Shown: positions 6,837 through 7,187 of the stretch, one piece after another | How positions within the stretch are numbered: the stretch's first letter is position 1 | Layout of the letters: each line of letters begins with the position of its first letter | Assembly: GCA_016280685.1 (NCBI GenBank) | Contig: JAEEHE010000050.1 | Span: forward strand, 1-7,187 | Length of the DNA stretch: 7,187 nucleotides | Direction of reading: 5' to 3' | From: Caryophanales bacterium | GTDB lineage: Bacteria > Bacillota_I > Bacilli_A > RFN20 > CAG-826 | Program-made: the position numbers and the translations under genes | The notes under the pieces: model-generated | The model's database searches: none | What the model saw: only the letters and a program-made list of their open reading frames with translations | Told to the model about the DNA's origin: nothing

Positions 6837-6849
6837 CTAATGTTATACT
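6821..6849 (+). promoter_or_regulatory. Extended -10 promoter for the ABC ATPase gene
   Basis: TGTTATACT (6841-6849) is an extended -10 (TGn plus TATACT, 5 of 6 to consensus). The -35 position at 17-nt spacing, TGTATT (6821-6826), is weak, as is common with extended -10 promoters. Transcription would begin near 6856, giving a leader of about 27 nt. The -35 and spacer lie within the dyad at 6819-6836. Confidence 0.6.
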
Positions 6850-6869
6850 TTAGTTGTATTTTTATAGAT

Positions 6870-6874
6870 AGGAG
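6870..6874 (+). promoter_or_regulatory. Ribosome-binding site of the ABC ATPase gene
   Basis: AGGAG lies 8 nt before the ATG at 6883 and decides that start. Confidence 0.85.
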
Positions 6875-6882
6875 ATATTTTT

Positions 6883-7187
6883 ATGTCCAATCTCGAACTT
6901 AGTCATGTTTATAAAGTTTATCCTAATGGCGTGAAAGCGGTTAATGATTTCACCATGAAAGTCGAGGATAAAGAATTCATCGTTTTCGTCGGTCCATCAG
7001 GTTGTGGTAAGTCCACCACTTTAAGAATGATCGCCGGTTTAGAAGATATTACTGCCGGAGAAGTAAAAATTGATGACCTCGTCGTTAATGATGCCGAACC
7101 GAAAGAAAGAGATATCGCAATGGTTTTCCAAAACTACGCTTTATATCCACATATGAACAGTTATCAGAACATGTCATATGGTTTGAA
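6883..7187 (+). CDS. Sugar ABC-transporter ATP-binding protein, MsmK/UgpC/MalK type, 3'-truncated
   Basis: 101 codons are visible before the window ends in frame. The translation has the A-loop aromatic (Y13 in [12 protein letters not shown]), a perfect Walker [10 protein letters not shown] at residues 37-45, the LRMIAGLE segment (47-54), and the Q-loop in [11 protein letters not shown] (Q83). This last string, followed by a Y.NM..GL pattern, is characteristic of the CUT1 sugar-importer ATPases (MsmK, UgpC, MalK), which sit on the cytoplasmic face and power oligosaccharide uptake, often serving several permeases. The signature motif, Walker B, H-loop and C-terminal regulatory domain lie beyond the window. 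The ATG is chosen because AGGAG at 6870-6874 lies 8 nt upstream and the N-terminus aligns with the family start. Family assignment is firm; the transported sugar is unknown. It starts a new transcription unit, after a terminator and its own promoter. 'msmK' would fit, but orthology is not provable from this fragment. Confidence 0.95.
   Translation, partial: MSNLELSHVYKVYPNGVKAVNDFTMKVEDKEFIVFVGPSGCGKSTTLRMIAGLEDITAGEVKIDDLVVNDAEPKERDIAMVFQNYALYPHMNSYQNMSYGL

Overview
The window is A+T-rich bacterial DNA read entirely on the + strand. It uses the standard bacterial code: TGG encodes Trp and no gene needs TGA read-through. The low G+C content, a Gram-positive-style lipoprotein with a Ser/Glu linker and a CxxC repeat domain, strong AGGAG ribosome sites and an MsmK/MalK-type ABC ATPase suggest a Bacillota member, probably a gut-type Bacilli lineage. 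No taxonomic marker gene is present, so this is inference.

Layout: (1) 1-2577, the 3' part of a large modular protein whose start lies upstream. It has Ig-like beta domains followed by four beta-sandwich, carbohydrate-binding-like modules. (2) 2580-3995, a complete 471-residue TIM-barrel protein resembling glycoside hydrolases, starting 2 nt after gene 1 and lacking its own Shine-Dalgarno. (3) 3996-4167, an A/T-rich intergenic region with a 17-nt tandem direct repeat, an 18-bp dyad and a second small inverted repeat. (4) 4168-6726, a complete 852-residue surface lipoprotein. Its last ~410 residues are a clear paralogue of the C-terminus of gene 1, but its N-terminal half is unrelated. (5) 6727-6882, a strong rho-independent terminator with a C(UUCG)G loop, then a divergent copy of the 17-nt repeat, a second copy of the dyad and an extended -10 promoter. 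(6) 6883-7187 (continuing past the window), the N-terminal third of an MsmK/UgpC/MalK-family sugar ABC-transporter ATPase.

A working model, which is inference, is a glycan-use locus. Two surface or secreted proteins with the same array of binding modules capture a glycan, an ABC importer energised by the last gene takes up the fragments, and the TIM-barrel protein (no signal peptide, so probably cytosolic) acts on the imported sugar. The most notable points are the paired modular proteins with swapped N-termini and the two-part motif (17-nt element plus dyad) before both downstream transcription units. The dyad differs between its two copies only by paired changes that keep the symmetry, as expected of a shared operator. 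No RNA gene, insertion sequence, CRISPR array or minus-strand gene is supported.
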